The notes: a model not told the origin generated them from the letters alone. DNA of 64,000 bases from Cryobacterium sp. PH31-O1 (GCF_030063455.1 NZ_JASITB010000002.1:248001-312000), one strand, 5' to 3'; numbered from the stretch's first letter, positions 50,916-62,395 are shown. Numbers and translations are program-made.

Positions 50916-52601
50916 CTAAGAGACCACGCGCAGGATTTCTTCGATGGAGGTGAGGCCCAGGCGCACCTTGGCCCAGCCGTCGTCGCGCAGGGCGATCATG
51001 CCCTGCTCCCTTGCCGCGAGGGCAATGGCCGCACTCGATGCCCGAGCCACACAGAGACGTTCGATTTCTTCGGTGACCGTCATCACCTCGTGAATGGCGA
51101 GCCGTCCGCGATAGCCGGTATGGGAACAGTTCATGCAGCCGGCCGCCTTGTAGATCACGGTCGCAACCCCGCTCGATGCCAGACCTTTGGGTTCGGAGGG
51201 AAAGTTCATTTGGGCTAGTTCGCCGTCACCGCGCGCATCGGGCAGCTTGCACCGGTCGCACAGGCGTCGGGCCAGCCGTTGGGCAACCACGCAGTCAAGT
51301 GCGCTGCCGACCAGAAACGGTTCGATGCCCATTTCGGTGAGACGGGTGATCGCACTCGGCGCGTCGTTGGTGTGCAGGGTGGTGAGCACGAGGTGTCCGG
51401 TGAGCGCCGCTTCAATGGCGATCTGCGCGGTCTCGTGGTCGCGAACCTCGCCGAGCAACACCACATCGGGGTCGCTTCGCAAAATGGCGCGTAGGGCGCT
51501 CGCGAACGTGAGTCCCGCTTTCGGGTTTACCTGCACCTGGTTGATTCCCGCCATGCGGTACTCGACCGGATCCTCCACGGTGATGACATTAATCTCGGGA
51601 CGCGCGACGGAGTTGAGGGTCGTGTAGAGGGTGGTTGACTTGCCCGACCCGGTCGGGCCCGTGACGAGGATCATGCCGTAAGGCTTGGAATATGCCGCGC
51701 GGTAGGCCGCGAAGTTGTGCTCAAGCAGGTTGAGGTCGAGCAGGTTCATGCTCGTCGTGGAGTTGTCGAGAATTCGCATGACGACCTTCTCGCCCCACAC
51801 GGTCGGCAGGGTCGCGACGCGCAAGTCGATGGTACGACCACCGTGACTGACCGACATGCGGCCGTCCTGCGGCTTGCGCCGTTCGGCAATATCGATGTCG
51901 GCCATGATTTTGAGACGGCTGATCACACCGTTTTGTATGCTCTTGGGCGCGCTTGGCATCTCGTGCAGTACGCCGTCAATGCGGTACCGCACCCGCAGGC
52001 TTTGCTCCCCCGGCTCGATGTGAATGTCAGAGGCTTTGTCCTGGATCGCCTGGCTGACCAGCAGATTCACGAAACGTACGATCGGTGCCGTATCGACGTT
52101 CGACTCGGCAGCACCGATCGTGGCAGTACGGGTCGGAGCGTTCTCCTCTTCAAGGGTCGTCGTGAGGTTACTGAGTTCGCTGTCGGCACGGTGCACGCGG
52201 GCCAGCGCCGCGAGCAGGTCGCTGCGTTCAGCGACGACCGCTGCGACCCGCATCTTTGCGCTTTCACGAACGTCATCGAGGGCAACAACGTTGCCGGGAT
52301 TAACCATGGCCAGCACGAGTTCTCCACCAGCGATGGCGATCGGCAGCACCTCGTGGCGACGGCAAAGACCCGGTGAGACGAGCGCGAGGGCGATGGGATC
52401 AATCGTGTAGTCGAACAGCTCCACAAAGGGAAGGTTGGCCTGCGCGGCCCGGGCCCTGGCGAAGTCAATTTCAGAAATTGCCCCGCTGTCTACCAGCCGG
52501 CGCACGGCGCCCTCGTCGGCCGGGTCCCCCGCCATCAGGGTGTCGAGAACCTCGATGGGAAGAAGACCGTGCAGAATGAGAATCTCGGTCAGGGTTGCCA
52601 C
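50916..52601 (-). CDS. pilB: PilB extension ATPase, cluster 3
   Basis: 561 residues from a GTG with GGGGGAGG five bases upstream; an open extension to 52736 has no ribosome site and is not pilin-related. N-terminal MshEN-like region (TEILILHGLLP, RLVDSGAISE), then Walker A GPTGSGKST, TVEDPVEY, VLLGEVRD, TTLHTNDAPSA and zinc cysteines C-D-R-C and C-M-N-C. First gene of cluster 3. The upstream 220 bases up to rpoC hold the rpoC terminator but no obvious promoter pair. It adds pilin subunits with PilC3. Confidence 0.96.
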   Translation of the reverse strand: MATLTEILILHGLLPIEVLDTLMAGDPADEGAVRRLVDSGAISEIDFARARAAQANLPFVELFDYTIDPIALALVSPGLCRRHEVLPIAIAGGELVLAMVNPGNVVALDDVRESAKMRVAAVVAERSDLLAALARVHRADSELSNLTTTLEEENAPTRTATIGAAESNVDTAPIVRFVNLLVSQAIQDKASDIHIEPGEQSLRVRYRIDGVLHEMPSAPKSIQNGVISRLKIMADIDIAERRKPQDGRMSVSHGGRTIDLRVATLPTVWGEKVVMRILDNSTTSMNLLDLNLLEHNFAAYRAAYSKPYGMILVTGPTGSGKSTTLYTTLNSVARPEINVITVEDPVEYRMAGINQVQVNPKAGLTFASALRAILRSDPDVVLLGEVRDHETAQIAIEAALTGHLVLTTLHTNDAPSAITRLTEMGIEPFLVGSALDCVVAQRLARRLCDRCKLPDARGDGELAQMNFPSEPKGLASSGVATVIYKAAGCMNCSHTGYRGRLAIHEVMTVTEEIERLCVARASSAAIALAAREQGMIALRDDGWAKVRLGLTSIEEILRVVS

Positions 52602-52771
52602 ACGAGCCTCCCCCGAACTGGTCACATTTACTCTAGACCCTGAGTATACGTCCCCGCTCCCGTTTCCGCGTTCCCGCCTCCCCGTTTCCCCCTTTTCTGC
52701 CCGGCCCCGAGAACTGGGCGGCGGGGCGCAAAGCATCCGGCGGCATCCGCGGGCCGGCCCGTACTTAAACG

Positions 52772-52805
52772 ACGGATGGCCCCTGCCGAAGCAGGGGCCA
52801 TCCGT
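52772..52805 (-). terminator. Rho-independent terminator of rpoC
   Basis: A perfect 15-bp stem, ACGGATGGCCCCTGC against its complement, closed by a UUCG tetraloop on the minus-strand RNA and followed by CGUUUAAG. It begins 17 bases after the rpoC stop. It insulates the downstream pilB3 from rpoBC transcription. Confidence 0.92.
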
Positions 52806-52821
52806 TGAGGGCTACGAGTTA

Positions 52822-55800
52822 CTAGTTGTACGTACCCGGAGTCAGGTCGTCCGACGAGAAGCTGTCGAAGTCAACGAAGCTCAGGTCACCCTCGGTGAAC
52901 GTTGCATCTTCGGTGAAGATACGGTTCGGGTAACGCTCAGCCTTGGCCTCATCCGTTGCCTCGACGGTGACGTCGCGGTAACGGGGAAGGCCGGTGCCGG
53001 CGGGGATCAACTTACCGATAATGACGTTCTCCTTGAGGCCCATCAGCGGGTCGCTCTTGCCTTCCATGGCCGCCTGGGTCAGAACCCGGGTGGTTTCCTG
53101 GAAGGAAGCGGCCGAAAGCCAGGACTCTGTCGCGAGGGACGCCTTGGTGATACCCATGACCTCCTGGCGAGCGGATGCCGTCTTCTTGCCCTCGGTAAGC
53201 GCGGTGCGGTTGAGGTCGTTGTACTTCAACCGGTCAACGAGCTCGCCCGGAAGCAGCCCGGTGTCGCCGTGCTCAACGACGGTCACCTTACGAAGCATCT
53301 GGCGAACGATGACCTCGATGTGCTTGTCGTGAATTGGTACACCCTGCGAACGGTAGACCTCCTGTACACCGGAGACGAGGTGCTTCTGCACCGCGCGAAC
53401 ACCCTTGACGCGAAGAACTTCCTTCGGGTCGACGGCGCCGATGATGATCTGGGTACCGAGTTCAACGTGCTGGCCGTCCTCAACGAGCAGGGTCGAACGC
53501 TTGAGCACCGGGTAGGCGATAGCTTCGTCGCCACTGTCGGGGGTCAGGATGACCTTGCGGCCCTTGTCCGAATCCTCAATAGTGATGCGTCCGGCGGAGT
53601 CAACGATGGGAGACGCACCCTTGGGGGTACGCGCCTCGAAGAGTTCCTGAACACGCGGCAGACCCTGGGTGATGTCGTCAGCGGATGCCGACCCACCCGT
53701 GTGGAAGGTACGCATGGTCAGCTGGGTGCCGGGCTCACCGATGGACTGCGCGGCGATGATACCGACGGCCTCACCGATGTCGACGAGCTGGCCCGTGGCG
53801 AGCGACCGGCCGTAGCAGACCGCACACACACCGACGGCCGACTCGCAGGTGAGCACGGAACGCACCTTGATGGTTTCGACACCACCGGCGATGAGCTTGG
53901 CGATGAGCACGTCTCCGACGTCGGCTCCGGCGTCGGCGATGACCTCACCGGCAGCGTTGGTCGCGGCTGCGGCCAGGCTGCGAGCGTAGACCGCGTTCTC
54001 AACGTTGAAGTCGACCAGAAGGCCGCCATCTTCGTCGCGAAGGAGGGCGCCAGTGGCGTCGGTTCCGGCGATGGGCAGTTCCAGACCCTTCGTCGTTCCG
54101 CAGTCGTCTTCGCGAATGATGACATCCTGCGACACGTCCACGAGACGACGGGTGAGGTATCCCGAGTCAGCGGTACGCAGAGCCGTGTCGGCCAGACCCT
54201 TACGAGCACCGTGAGTAGCAATGAAGTACTCGGCCACTGACAGGCCTTCGCGGTAGCTCGAGATGATCGGGCGAGGGATGATCTCACCCTTCGGGTTGTT
54301 CACGAGGCCTCGCATGCCGGCGATGTTTCGCACCTGCAGCCAGTTACCACGTGCACCAGAGGTGACCATGCGGTTGATGGTGTTGTCGGCCGGGAAGTTG
54401 GACTGCATGGCTGCAGCAACATCTTCCGTGGCGCGGGTCCAGATCTGGATGAGCTCCTGGCGACGCTCAAGGTCGGTGGTCAGACCCTTGTCGAACTGTC
54501 CCTGAACCTTCGCGGCCTGCTTCTCGTAACCGGCGACGATCTCCTTCTTATTCGGAGGCGTCAGGATGTCGCTGAGAGCCACGGTCACGCCGCTTCGGGT
54601 TGCCCAGTAGAAACCGGCATCCTTGATGCGGTCGAGCGTTGCAGCAACCTCCACCTTGACGTACCGCTCCGCGAGGTCGTTGACAATGGTCGACATGGTG
54701 ACCTTGTTGGCAACGTCTTCGAAGTACGGGTAGTCGGCCGGAAGCGCCTCGTTGAAAATGGCGCGACCAAGGCTCGTGGTGACGAGAACGGTTCCGACGG
54801 CCTGGCCCTTGACCAGTTCAACGCCCTCGGGCTGGGTGCCCTCGGTGAAGAACTTGTCGGTCAAGCGGATGCGAACCTTGGCATTCAGGTCGAGCGACTT
54901 CTGGTCGAACGCAAGAATGGCCTCTGACACGGTGGAGAATGCGCGGCCTTCTCCGACCACACCGTCCTTCAACGTGGTGAGGTGGTGCAGACCGATGATC
55001 ATGTCCTGGGTGGGCAGGGTCACCGGACGGCCGTCAGAGGGCTTGAGGATGTTGTTCGAGGCGAGCATCAGGATGCGTGCCTCGGCCTGGGCCTCAACCG
55101 AGAGCGGAAGGTGGACGGCCATCTGGTCACCGTCGAAGTCGGCGTTGAACGCCGCGCAGACGAGGGGGTGCAGCTGGATTGCCTTACCTTCAACGAGCTG
55201 AGGTTCGAAGGCCTGGATGCCCAGACGGTGCAGGGTGGGTGCACGGTTGAGCATGACCGGGCGCTCGCGGATGATCTCCTCAAGCACGTCCCAGACCTGC
55301 GGGCGCGAGCGCTCCACCATCCGCTTGGCTGCCTTGATGTTCTGAGCGTGGCTCAGGTCAATCAGGCGCTTGATCACGAACGGCTTGAACAGCTCCAGAG
55401 CCATCTGCTTGGGCAGACCACACTGGTGCAGTTTGAGCTGCGGGCCGACGACAATGACCGAACGGCCAGAGTAGTCCACGCGCTTACCGAGCAGGTTCTG
55501 ACGGAAACGACCCTGCTTACCCTTGAGCATGTCGCTCAGGGACTTGAGGGCACGGTTACCGGTACCCGTCACCGGACGACCACGACGACCGTTGTCGAAC
55601 AGTGCGTCGACGGCTTCCTGCAGCATCCGCTTCTCGTTGTTCACGATGATCTCGGGGGCACCGAGGTCAAGCAGACGACGCAGGCGGTTGTTGCGGTTGA
55701 TCACACGACGGTAGAGGTCGTTCAGGTCGCTGGTCGCGAAACGGCCACCGTCGAGCTGCACCATCGGGCGGAGTTCCGGCGGCAGCACGGGAACGACGTC

Positions 55801-56742
55801 GAGCACCATTCCGGCCGGCGAGTTGCCGGTCATGATGAACGCGTTGACCACGCGCAGGCGCTTGATGGCGCGGATCTTCTTCTGACCCTTGCCCTCGGCG
55901 ATCTGCAGATGCAGGTTTTCGCTCTCGGTGACGAGGTCGAAAGCCTCGAGGCGCTTCTTGATGGCTTCGGCGCCCATGTAGGCCTCGAAGTACATGCCGA
56001 AACGGTCCTGAAGCTCGTGAAAAACGGAGTCTTCCGGCTTCAGGTCGCCGACCTTGAGGGTGCGGAAGTCTTCCCACACGCGCTCAAGGTGCGCGATCTG
56101 CTCGTCCAGGGACTTGCGAACCTGGCCCATTTCCTTTTCAGCGGCGTCCTTCGTGCGCTTCTTCTGGTCACTCTTGGCGCCCTCGGCCTCCAGCGCTGCG
56201 AGGTCGGTTTCGAGGCGCTGCAGGCGATCAGCGATGCGTGAATCACGGCTGGACTCGATGGTCTTGAGTTCGAGGCGCAGCTCGTTCTCCAGGCCAGGCA
56301 TGTCCTGGTGGCGACCGTCTTCGTCCACCGTGATGACCATGTAGGCGGCGAAGTAGATGACCTTTTCGAGGTCCTTCGGGGCCATGTCCAGCAGGTAACC
56401 CAGACGCGAGGGCACACCCTTGAAGTACCAGATGTGTGTGACCGGGGCAGCCAGTTCGATGTGGCCCATGCGCTCACGGCGCACCGACGACTTCGTTACC
56501 TCTACACCGCAACGCTCGCAGACGATGCCTTTGAAGCGAACACGCTTGTACTTGCCGCACGAGCATTCCCAGTCCCGTGAGGGTCCGAAGATCTGTTCGC
56601 CGAACAGGCCGTCTTTTTCCGGCTTGAGCGTGCGGTAGTTGATGGTTTCGGGCTTCTTGACCTCACCGTGCGACCAACGACGGATGTCGTCTGCGGTAGC
56701 CAGGCCAATACGAAGCTCGTCAAATGTTGTTACGTCGAGCAA
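52822..56742 (-). CDS. rpoC: DNA-directed RNA polymerase beta' subunit
   Basis: 1306 residues from a TTG (56740-56742) with AAGGAGAG upstream; [20 protein letters not shown] is the expected actinobacterial start. Landmarks: N-terminal zinc motif C-S-C-G and C-E-R-C-G; the catalytic [12 protein letters not shown] near residue 534 that holds the active-site Mg; the bridge helix/trigger loop region [18 protein letters not shown]; and the second zinc site [11 protein letters not shown]. The C terminus is complete. It lies 42 bases after rpoB in the standard order and ends at a strong terminator. Confidence 0.99.
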   Translation of the reverse strand: MLDVTTFDELRIGLATADDIRRWSHGEVKKPETINYRTLKPEKDGLFGEQIFGPSRDWECSCGKYKRVRFKGIVCERCGVEVTKSSVRRERMGHIELAAPVTHIWYFKGVPSRLGYLLDMAPKDLEKVIYFAAYMVITVDEDGRHQDMPGLENELRLELKTIESSRDSRIADRLQRLETDLAALEAEGAKSDQKKRTKDAAEKEMGQVRKSLDEQIAHLERVWEDFRTLKVGDLKPEDSVFHELQDRFGMYFEAYMGAEAIKKRLEAFDLVTESENLHLQIAEGKGQKKIRAIKRLRVVNAFIMTGNSPAGMVLDVVPVLPPELRPMVQLDGGRFATSDLNDLYRRVINRNNRLRRLLDLGAPEIIVNNEKRMLQEAVDALFDNGRRGRPVTGTGNRALKSLSDMLKGKQGRFRQNLLGKRVDYSGRSVIVVGPQLKLHQCGLPKQMALELFKPFVIKRLIDLSHAQNIKAAKRMVERSRPQVWDVLEEIIRERPVMLNRAPTLHRLGIQAFEPQLVEGKAIQLHPLVCAAFNADFDGDQMAVHLPLSVEAQAEARILMLASNNILKPSDGRPVTLPTQDMIIGLHHLTTLKDGVVGEGRAFSTVSEAILAFDQKSLDLNAKVRIRLTDKFFTEGTQPEGVELVKGQAVGTVLVTTSLGRAIFNEALPADYPYFEDVANKVTMSTIVNDLAERYVKVEVAATLDRIKDAGFYWATRSGVTVALSDILTPPNKKEIVAGYEKQAAKVQGQFDKGLTTDLERRQELIQIWTRATEDVAAAMQSNFPADNTINRMVTSGARGNWLQVRNIAGMRGLVNNPKGEIIPRPIISSYREGLSVAEYFIATHGARKGLADTALRTADSGYLTRRLVDVSQDVIIREDDCGTTKGLELPIAGTDATGALLRDEDGGLLVDFNVENAVYARSLAAAATNAAGEVIADAGADVGDVLIAKLIAGGVETIKVRSVLTCESAVGVCAVCYGRSLATGQLVDIGEAVGIIAAQSIGEPGTQLTMRTFHTGGSASADDITQGLPRVQELFEARTPKGASPIVDSAGRITIEDSDKGRKVILTPDSGDEAIAYPVLKRSTLLVEDGQHVELGTQIIIGAVDPKEVLRVKGVRAVQKHLVSGVQEVYRSQGVPIHDKHIEVIVRQMLRKVTVVEHGDTGLLPGELVDRLKYNDLNRTALTEGKKTASARQEVMGITKASLATESWLSAASFQETTRVLTQAAMEGKSDPLMGLKENVIIGKLIPAGTGLPRYRDVTVEATDEAKAERYPNRIFTEDATFTEGDLSFVDFDSFSSDDLTPGTYN

Positions 56743-56784
56743 TTTCTCTCCTTGGAAAGTTTTCGAAGTTTCTTTGGACCGGGC

Positions 56785-59700
56785 TTAGATGTCGTCGATA
56801 GACGACGACTCAAACCGGGTGGAAATGTTGATGCCGAGCTCTTCCGCAGCACGGAACACCTCGTCATCCGTGTCGCGCAGGCTGACTGCGGTGCCGTCGG
56901 CCGAGAGCACCTCGACGTTCAAGCACAGCGACTGCATTTCCTTGATCAGAACCTTGAAGCTCTCGGGAATGCCGGGTTCCTGAATGTTCTCACCCTTGAC
57001 GATGGCTTCGTACACCTTGACGCGGCCGAGGATATCGTCGGATTTGATGGTCAGGAGTTCCTGCAGGGCGTAAGCGGCTCCGTATGCTTCGAGCGCCCAC
57101 ACCTCCATCTCACCGAAACGCTGTCCACCGAACTGCGCCTTACCACCCAGCGGCTGCTGCGTGATCATGGAGTACGGACCGGTTGAACGCGCGTGGATCT
57201 TGTCGTCAACGAGGTGGTGCAGCTTCAGGATGTACATGTAGCCAACGGACACCGGCATCGGGAACGGCTCGCCGGAGCGGCCGTCGAAGAGCTGGGTCTT
57301 TCCGGTGGAACCGATGAGGCGTTCGCCGTCGCGGGTCAAGGTCGTGGAGTCCAGAAGACCCTCGATCTCGATCTCGAGCGCACCGTCGAACACCGGGGTG
57401 GCGACCTTCGTGCCGGGGGCGGCGCTGAAGGCCTGCTCCGGAAGACGAGCAGCCCATTTCGGCTTACCCTCGACGTTCCAGCCCTGCTTCGCGATCCAGC
57501 CGAGGTGCGTTTCAAGCACCTGGCCGAAGTTCATGCGACCGGGGATACCGAGCGGGTTGAGGATGATGTCGACCGGGGTCCCATCGGCGAGGAACGGCAT
57601 ATCCTCGATCGGCAGGATCCGGGAGATAACACCCTTGTTGCCGTGACGGCCGGCGAGCTTGTCGCCCTCGGTGATCTTTCGCTTCTGGGCGATGAACACG
57701 ACCACGCGCTGGTTGACGCCAGAGCCGAGCTCGTCGTCGCCGTCTTGCGAGTCGAACACCTTGACACCGATGATGGTGCCGCGCTCACCGTGGGGAACCT
57801 TGAGGCTCGTGTCGCGAACTTCGCGGCTCTTCTCGTTGAAGATGGCGCGCAGCAGGCGTTCCTCGGCAGAAAGCTCGGTCTCGCCCTTGGGCGTGACCTT
57901 GCCGACGAGGATGTCGCCGGGGCGAACCTCGGCTCCGATGCGAATGATGCCACGCTCGTCGAGGTCGGCGAGGAAGTCCGGCGACACATTGGGAAGGTCG
58001 CGAGTGATCTCTTCCTTACCCAACTTGGTGTCGCGGGCATCCACTTCGTACTCTTCGATGTGAATCGACGAGAGGGTGTCATCTTTCACCAGGTTCTGGC
58101 TCAGAATGATCGCGTCCTCGAAGTTGTAGCCTTCCCACGGCATGAATGCCACGAGCAGGTTCTTTCCGAGGGCAAGTTCGCCCTGGTCCGTTGCCGGGCC
58201 GTCGGCGATAACCTCGCCGGCTTCGATGCGCTCACCGGCGTTGACGATCACGCGGTGGTTGAAGCTCGTGCCCTGGTTGGAGCGGCTGAACTTGCGCAGG
58301 TAGTAGTCCTGCGTGCCGCCCTCATCGAGCTGAATGGTGACGACGTCAGCCGACACCTCGGAGACCACACCGGGCTTCAAGGCGGTGAGCACGTCACCGG
58401 CGTCGATGGCCGTGTAGACCTCCATGCCGGTTCCGACCAGCGGGCTGTCGCTGAGCAGCAGCGGCACCGCCTGACGCTGCATGTTGGCACCCATGAGTGC
58501 GCGGTTGGCATCGTCGTGCTCAAGGAACGGGATGAGGCTGGTCGCGACCGACACCATCTGGCGCGGCGAGACGTCCATGTAGCCGATGTCTTCAGCGGGA
58601 ACGAGGTCGACCTCGCCACCCTTCTTACGAGCGAGCACGCGGGCCTCGGCAAAGTGCGAGTCCTTGGTGAGCGGCGCGTTGGCCTGGGCGACGATGAAGT
58701 CGTCCTCTTCGCTCGCGGTGAGGTAGTCGATGGTCTCGGTGACCTTGTTGTTGAGAACACGACGGTACGGCGTCTCGATGAAACCGAACGCATTGATCTG
58801 CGCGAACGAGGCGAGCGAGCCGATCAGGCCAATGTTCGGGCCTTCCGGGGTCTCAATGGGGCACATGCGGCCGTAGTGCGAGGGGTGAACGTCTCGCACC
58901 TCGACGCCGGCGCGGTCACGGGAGAGACCACCCGGGCCGAGCGCAGACAAACGGCGCTTGTGCGTGAGGCCAGCGAGCGGGTTGTTCTGGTCCATGAACT
59001 GCGACAGCTGGCTCGTTCCGAAGAATTCCTTGATCGCGGCAACGACGGGGCGCACGTTGATCAGGGTCTGCGGGGTGATCGCTTCGATGTCCTGCGTGGT
59101 CATGCGCTCGCGAACGACGCGCTCCATGCGGGACAGGCCGGTGCGCACCTGGTTCTGGATGAGCTCGCCAACGGCACGGATACGACGGTTACCGAAGTGG
59201 TCGATGTCGTCGATGTCGATGTTGATGTCGGTCATCTTGCCGTCGCGCAGGCCCTTGAGGGTGGTCTGGTTGTCGTGCAGGGCGACGAGGTACTTGATGG
59301 TGGCCAGGATGTCCTGGAGCGTCAGTACGGAGTCACTCAGCGGAGCCTCAAGGCCGAGCTTGCGGTTGATCTTGTAGCGACCAACCTTGGCCAGGTCGTA
59401 GCGCTTGGAGTTGAAGAAGAAGTTGTCCAGGAGTGCGCGGGCAGCCTCAGCGGCAACCTGCTCTCCGGGGCGAAGCTTGCGATAGATGTCTTTAAGGGCT
59501 TCTTCCTTGGTGAGGATGTTGTCCTTCTCAAGGGTGAGCTCAATCGAGGCGTAGCCCTTGAACTCTTCGAGAATCTGCTCGCTGGTCAGTCCGAGTGCCT
59601 TCAGGAAGACGGTGACGGACTGCTTGCGCTTGCGGTCGATGCGCACGCCAACCTGGTCGCGCTTGTCGATCTCGAATTCAAGCCAGGCACCACGGCTGGG

Positions 59701-60276
59701 AATGACGCGGGCGGAGTAGATGTCCTTGTCAGACGTTTTCTCCTGCTCGCGGTTGAAGTACACGCCCGGGGAGCGCACCAGCTGCGAAACGACGACACGC
59801 TCGGTGCCGTTGATCACGAAGGTGCCCTTGGGGGTCATCAACGGAAAGTCACCCATGAACACGGTCTGAGTCTTGATCTCACCGGTGAGGTGGTTCATGA
59901 ACTCGGCGTTCACGTAGAGCGGTGCGGAGTAGGTCTTACCCTTTTCCTTGCACTCGTCAATGGTGTACTTCTCCGGCTCGAGCTCCGGATTGGTGAAGGA
60001 CAGCTGCATCGTTTCGCCGAGGTCTTCGATGGGCGAGATCTCCTCGAAGATCTCATCGAGTCCGGTGCGATTGGGCAGGTCCTGGCGTCCGGCTTTCTGG
60101 GCCTCGGCGACGCGAGCCTTCCAGATGTCGTTGCCGACGAGCCAGTCGAAGCTCTCGGTCTGCAAAGCAAGCAGATCCGGAACGTTCAAGTGGTCGCTGA
60201 TCTTTGCGAACGACAGACGCTCGTGGGAGCGGCCGTTCTTGGGTGAGTTGGTGGTTGCGTTGCGCGCAGCAGCCAA
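56785..60276 (-). CDS. rpoB: DNA-directed RNA polymerase beta subunit
   Basis: 1163 residues from a TTG (60274-60276) with GGAGG eight bases upstream. The rifampicin region near residues 425-450 reads [20 protein letters not shown] then [13 protein letters not shown], wild type at the usual resistance positions (Asp in FMDQ, His in THKR, Ser in RLSA). The C-terminal [20 protein letters not shown] and the Lys/Asp residues of [10 protein letters not shown] and GRHGNKGV active-site segments are intact. Upstream of it is a 286-base region shared with the divergent spermidine-synthase-like gene; no single promoter for rpoB could be picked out. Confidence 0.99.
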   Translation of the reverse strand: MAAARNATTNSPKNGRSHERLSFAKISDHLNVPDLLALQTESFDWLVGNDIWKARVAEAQKAGRQDLPNRTGLDEIFEEISPIEDLGETMQLSFTNPELEPEKYTIDECKEKGKTYSAPLYVNAEFMNHLTGEIKTQTVFMGDFPLMTPKGTFVINGTERVVVSQLVRSPGVYFNREQEKTSDKDIYSARVIPSRGAWLEFEIDKRDQVGVRIDRKRKQSVTVFLKALGLTSEQILEEFKGYASIELTLEKDNILTKEEALKDIYRKLRPGEQVAAEAARALLDNFFFNSKRYDLAKVGRYKINRKLGLEAPLSDSVLTLQDILATIKYLVALHDNQTTLKGLRDGKMTDINIDIDDIDHFGNRRIRAVGELIQNQVRTGLSRMERVVRERMTTQDIEAITPQTLINVRPVVAAIKEFFGTSQLSQFMDQNNPLAGLTHKRRLSALGPGGLSRDRAGVEVRDVHPSHYGRMCPIETPEGPNIGLIGSLASFAQINAFGFIETPYRRVLNNKVTETIDYLTASEEDDFIVAQANAPLTKDSHFAEARVLARKKGGEVDLVPAEDIGYMDVSPRQMVSVATSLIPFLEHDDANRALMGANMQRQAVPLLLSDSPLVGTGMEVYTAIDAGDVLTALKPGVVSEVSADVVTIQLDEGGTQDYYLRKFSRSNQGTSFNHRVIVNAGERIEAGEVIADGPATDQGELALGKNLLVAFMPWEGYNFEDAIILSQNLVKDDTLSSIHIEEYEVDARDTKLGKEEITRDLPNVSPDFLADLDERGIIRIGAEVRPGDILVGKVTPKGETELSAEERLLRAIFNEKSREVRDTSLKVPHGERGTIIGVKVFDSQDGDDELGSGVNQRVVVFIAQKRKITEGDKLAGRHGNKGVISRILPIEDMPFLADGTPVDIILNPLGIPGRMNFGQVLETHLGWIAKQGWNVEGKPKWAARLPEQAFSAAPGTKVATPVFDGALEIEIEGLLDSTTLTRDGERLIGSTGKTQLFDGRSGEPFPMPVSVGYMYILKLHHLVDDKIHARSTGPYSMITQQPLGGKAQFGGQRFGEMEVWALEAYGAAYALQELLTIKSDDILGRVKVYEAIVKGENIQEPGIPESFKVLIKEMQSLCLNVEVLSADGTAVSLRDTDDEVFRAAEELGINISTRFESSSIDDI

Positions 60277-60463
60277 GGAAATAACCTCCGTGGACCCCGT
60301 CAGGTCTAGTTACTGTTATTGGTGATGACTCCGCAGACCCTCATAAGAGGTGTGCCTCAAGGTGGCTTGAACACGCAAAGCCGACCGCAATATGAAGGCA
60401 TAGTTTGTCTGGGAGCGCAAGGATCAACTATATGCCCGAATGAATGGTATGTCCACCTAATTC

Positions 60464-60492
60464 TTGCGATTACGTAAAGTCTCAGGTATAAC
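60464..60492 (+). promoter_or_regulatory. Promoter of the spermidine-synthase-like gene
   Basis: TTGCGA (60464-60469) and TATAAC (60487-60492) are spaced by exactly 17 bases, giving a start near 60499, about 64 bases before the ATG. Confidence 0.6.
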
Positions 60493-60562
60493 ACCCTCCG
60501 TCGAAACGGATGGTGAAGCGCAGCCGCACGGGTGGCTCGTTCGAAGGGCGCACACTGGAACT

Positions 60563-61447
60563 ATGAGTACTGGGCGTAAGGGTGAGGCGACCAACGGGCA
60601 TCCGTCTGTCGTGTTGAAGTTGAGCGGGCACACGGCGGTGATCGAACCTGACCGGTTCACGCCTGGCAGCTTTCAGCTCGTCGTTGATGGCACCCCGCAG
60701 TCGCACGTGAATATCGATCACCCTGATGAGCTGTTCTTCGAGTACATCCAGCGCATCGGGCACGTGATCGACCTGCTCGGTGACCCGCACGAGCCGATCA
60801 CGGCCGTGCACCTCGGTGCCGGGGCGCTCACATTACCCCGCTACGTTGAAGCGACCCGGCCCGGGTCTCGCCAGCAGGTCGTCGAGATTGAAAGCGACCT
60901 GATCGACCTCGTGCGCGAGGTTTTGCCGTGGGATAAACGTGCCCAGCTGCGGGTGCGCCACGGCGATGCCCGGGAGGTGCTCGGCAAATTGCCCGCCGGG
61001 CTGCACGGTGCGGTCGACCTCGTTGTGGTCGATATTTTTTCGGGAGCGCGTACCCCGAAGCACGTGACGAGCCGCGAATTCTTCGCTCTCACCGCCCCGC
61101 TGCTCTCGCCCCGCGGTGTGCTCGCCGTCAACGTGGCGGATGGCCCCGGGCTCGCGTTCGCGCGTGGCCAGGCCGCAACCCTCTCGGCGGTGTTCGAACA
61201 CGTGATCGGTTTCGCCGAAACGCAGGTGCTCAAGGGCCGCCGCTTCGGCAACATCGTGTTCGTGGCAGCGCACACGCCGATCGACCTGAATTGGATCCCG
61301 CGGCTGCTGGCGAACGGACCGCACCCGGCCAAGGTCATCGAGGGTACCGAACTCAAAGCATTCATGGCCGGATCGCTCGTGGCGACCGACGAGACCTCGA
61401 CGCAGTCGCCGCTGCCGGGCCGCACGGTCTTTCAGATCGGGCACTAG
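60563..61447 (+). CDS. Spermidine-synthase-like class I methyltransferase-fold protein
   Basis: 294 residues from ATG 60563, downstream of a good promoter. The N-terminal 60 residues form beta strands like the SpeE entry domain (LVVDGTPQSHVNIDHPDELF). A Rossmann fold follows with VHLGAGALTLPRY (nucleotide loop, in place of the GGGDG of true SpeE), VEIESDLIDLVREVL, VRHGDAREVLG and VVVDIFSGARTP. The usual SpeE catalytic Asp-x-x-Asp is only partly matched, so polyamine synthesis is uncertain. It resembles the fused or stand-alone spermine-synthase-like proteins common in Actinobacteria. It is monocistronic in appearance and followed by an inverted repeat. Confidence 0.82.
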   Translation: MSTGRKGEATNGHPSVVLKLSGHTAVIEPDRFTPGSFQLVVDGTPQSHVNIDHPDELFFEYIQRIGHVIDLLGDPHEPITAVHLGAGALTLPRYVEATRPGSRQQVVEIESDLIDLVREVLPWDKRAQLRVRHGDAREVLGKLPAGLHGAVDLVVVDIFSGARTPKHVTSREFFALTAPLLSPRGVLAVNVADGPGLAFARGQAATLSAVFEHVIGFAETQVLKGRRFGNIVFVAAHTPIDLNWIPRLLANGPHPAKVIEGTELKAFMAGSLVATDETSTQSPLPGRTVFQIGH

Positions 61448-61463
61448 CGGAGCATCCGTTCCG

Positions 61464-61535
61464 AACTGCGGAGATTTTGCCCAATTCGGCTCACCCGACT
61501 CCTATCTTGGCGAACAACCGTAAATCTCCGCAGTT
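61464..61535. repeat. Interrupted inverted repeat, 14-bp arms
   Basis: AACTGCGGAGATTT (61464-61477) and its exact complement AAATCTCCGCAGTT (61522-61535), 44 bases apart, beginning 17 bases after the stop of the spermidine-synthase-like gene. TTTT follows the right arm. It may act as a terminator with a large loop or be a mobile palindromic unit; a second element of the same design lies at 62229-62320. Confidence 0.85.
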
Positions 61536-61689
61536 TTGAACGGCACCCTGGATAACTTCCCCCGAATTAGACCGCGCACCGCGCGACACTGCTCGAACGA
61601 AGGCCGGATCTGCACCGGCGGCGGTATTCTGGAGGCACCCTTCCTTCCCCCTGCGGCCCCGGCCGCCCTCGTCATTACAGGAACACACC

Positions 61690-62217
61690 CTGAGTTTCAT
61701 CATCGGTTACGACCCCATCACCCTGCGCGAAAAAGTCGACCTGCTGGCCGCCGGCGAACGCCTTGAAGAACTCGGCAACCTGCGCAGCCTGGCCGCGCTC
61801 AACGAGAAGGTCGCCCTGCTGCGCCTGGTCGGTCGGCTCGACGAGGCCTGGGAGATCGCGAACGAGGCGCTGCGCCAGTCCCGGTTCACCGGCAACCGGG
61901 AGCAGGCCGTGGCCAGTCGCATCCGTCGTGCCCAGGTTCTGCAGTTCCAGGGCAAGCTCGACGAGGCTGCGAGCGAGCTGACCCACTGCATCCTCGACTC
62001 CGAGGTGCACGAATGGACCCGCCTCGCCGCCTACGCAAGGCAGCACCGCGGCAAGGTGTACTTCGACCAGGGCAACTTCGATGGCGCACTGGCGGACTTC
62101 ACCGCGGCCGTGTTTCTGCGCGAGAAAGACGGCGCCGACGCCGACGAACTCGACAGCTCGCTGCTCGCGGTGGCCGTCGTGGAATCGCACATCGCGGCGC
62201 GCGGCTTGCCGGCCTGA
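61690..62217 (+). CDS. Small TPR-repeat protein, probable CTG start
   Basis: The frame codes convincingly from SFIIGYDPITLREKVDLLAA to IAARGLPA. About three TPR-like helix pairs are seen: AALNEKVALLRLVGRLDEAW, QVLQFQGKLDEAASELTHCI, and GKVYFDQGNFDGALADFTAA. No ATG, GTG or TTG lies between the in-frame upstream stop (61537-61539) and a GTG at 61909, which would cut off the first repeat. The coordinates use CTG 61690, preceded by CAGGA at proper distance, giving 175 residues. It is cytoplasmic and soluble. No specific partner is known; TPR proteins bind other proteins. Confidence 0.7.
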   Translation: MSFIIGYDPITLREKVDLLAAGERLEELGNLRSLAALNEKVALLRLVGRLDEAWEIANEALRQSRFTGNREQAVASRIRRAQVLQFQGKLDEAASELTHCILDSEVHEWTRLAAYARQHRGKVYFDQGNFDGALADFTAAVFLREKDGADADELDSSLLAVAVVESHIAARGLPA

Positions 62218-62228
62218 CCTACGCTCGC

Positions 62229-62320
62229 GCATAACTCCTGCAATTTCGCGCAGACCATCGAAACTGGCGCGGAATCATGCGGGACCCGATGTGTTCGACC
62301 AGAAATTGCAGGAGTTATGC
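62229..62320. repeat. Interrupted inverted repeat, 19-bp arms
   Basis: GCATAACTCCTGCAATTTC (62229-62247) and its exact complement (62302-62320), 54 bases apart, between the TPR gene and the PQQ-dehydrogenase gene. The left arm begins 12 bases after the TPR stop. There is no T-run after the right arm. Similar in design to the element at 61464-61535. Confidence 0.9.
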
Positions 62321-62395
62321 CCCCATTCCAGCCGGAAAGTAGCCGGCGAACGAGTTCTCGGGCATGCTGTGTTCACCACGAAGGCGAGGTGAACG

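Noticed and set aside
58900-59010. Possible rifampicin-resistance change in rpoB.
   Set aside because: The FMDQNN, THKR and RLSALGPGG positions are wild type.
57193-60246. A 1017-codon open frame on the plus strand antisense to rpoB, and a 419-codon one antisense to rpoC (54982-56241).
   Set aside because: They mirror the codon pattern of rpoB and rpoC in GC-rich DNA, have no ribosome site and no recognisable domain.
61448-62395. Transposon ends or a MITE formed by the two inverted repeats.
   Set aside because: The arms of the two elements differ, there is no target duplication visible and no transposase nearby; kept only as a repeat observation.
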